64,000 nt of DNA from Anniella stebbinsi (taxonomy: Eukaryota > Chordata > Lepidosauria > Squamata > Anniellidae). Of this stretch, positions 63,251 through 64,000 are shown one piece after another. The notes below the pieces were generated by a model. That model made no database searches, was not told the DNA's origin, and saw nothing but the letters and a program-made list of their open reading frames with translations. A program made the translations under genes and the position numbers. How positions within the stretch are numbered: the stretch's first letter is position 1; every line of letters starts with the position of its first letter. The stretch spans positions 113,734,533-113,798,532 of the forward strand of contig JARDYH010000001.1 in NCBI GenBank assembly GCA_029215795.1. The letters run 5' to 3'.

Positions 63251-64000
63251 AGGGCTCGAACCTGCCTGCAAACCGCTACATCCGACCGAGACTTTTTGCC
63301 CCTTCCTAGTCCCAGGTGCTCGGGGTTTGACTGGCTGGTTGCGGTGAGGTACTTGGACACAACGCTGCTCTGGACAAGGGCAGAGGTACAATGTTTCAGA
63401 AGACTCCACATATTCCAGGCTCTGAGCCTATCTCAAAGGAATCGCTGGTGTACCCCCATGTTCATCTGTACTGGCGAAAAGATAAACGTGTTATCTGCTT
63501 TGGCACCTTGATGTGGCCACTAGCGGTGCTCCCCCCACCCAAGCCTCATAGGCTTGACAGGCAGACATCCAGCATGTGCCAGTTGTCTATACTTTCCTGG
63601 TGGTAAAAGTCTGCACCTGTTGAATTTTTCCATGTCACACAGCTGCCCTGTGAGCTTTGTCAGAAAAAGCTGGCAACCCCACTTACCACACAATAAACCA
63701 GTGAGTGAGAGTAGATAGATTCCTTTTCATCACTCTCTGATTCTGTCACATTAAGTGCTGGCTTGCATGTGTGAGGCCACCATCTCAAACCAAAATCCCC
63801 AAAATATTAGCATGTATCATCTTGATATTTTTTGGAAGCACTGTACAATTCACATTTAGGACAAAATTATAGAATTATGTGCCTGTGTGTATGGGGTGGT
63901 TTGTTTGTTTTTAAATGTACAAGAATCATCCAAACATTCTGACAGTCCCCTTCAGTCCAGAAAGCAGCATTCCAGGAAGGACTGTACATTGTGCTATATT
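63251..64000. other. XK 5' flank, no gene seen
   Basis: CpG density falls off after about 63320. No exon, repeat or RNA gene recognised up to the end of the window. Confidence 0.45.

Overview
The window looks like a stretch of squamate reptile (probably lizard) nuclear DNA. It carries two vertebrate genes, both on the minus strand and both complete at coding level: XK (3 coding exons, 62914 down to 47613) and CYBB/NOX2 (13 coding exons, 34248 down to 6934). I assembled the exons from splice sites and protein similarity. The CYBB exons sum to 1713 nt (570 aa plus stop) and the XK exons to 1338 nt (445 aa plus stop), with no in-frame stop or frame break at any junction. XK followed by CYBB in the same orientation is the arrangement known from mammals (human Xp21), so this is an ancestral linkage. 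The squamate assignment is an inference from protein divergence together with the repeat types: L2/CR1-group LINEs with (TTTA)n or (ATA)n tails, and many short DNA transposons.

Layout. 1-6933: CYBB 3' flank with an old 2.3-kb DNA transposon. 6934-34248: CYBB, with a broken but long L2-like LINE in the intron between exons 7 and 6. 34249-34440: CYBB promoter with a conserved PU.1/IRF-type site. 34441-47612: gene-free and crowded with hAT-type elements. 47613-62914: XK, whose two introns also hold many transposons. 62400-63250: CpG-rich XK promoter and first exon. 63250-64000: 5' flank.

Function. CYBB encodes the catalytic gp91phox subunit of the phagocyte NADPH oxidase. XK encodes a multipass membrane protein that partners Kell and VPS13A. 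They are neighbours by ancestry, with no known shared pathway.

The least ordinary content is in the transposons. One hAT-like group shares the terminus TAGGGTGACC, and most copies have visible 8-bp target duplications. Its members include (a) a 172-bp monomer, (b) eight copies of a 320-bp inverted dimer of that monomer, one carrying a second hAT inside it, and (c) larger GC-rich elements that share ends but have unrelated central hairpins. The nested GC-rich element has six splice-donor-like AGGTAAG motifs in strictly alternating orientation. A second group with GCGCATTA-rich ends is present as four ~350-bp copies and one 2.3-kb relative. No RNA genes, CRISPR arrays or other protein-coding genes could be supported.
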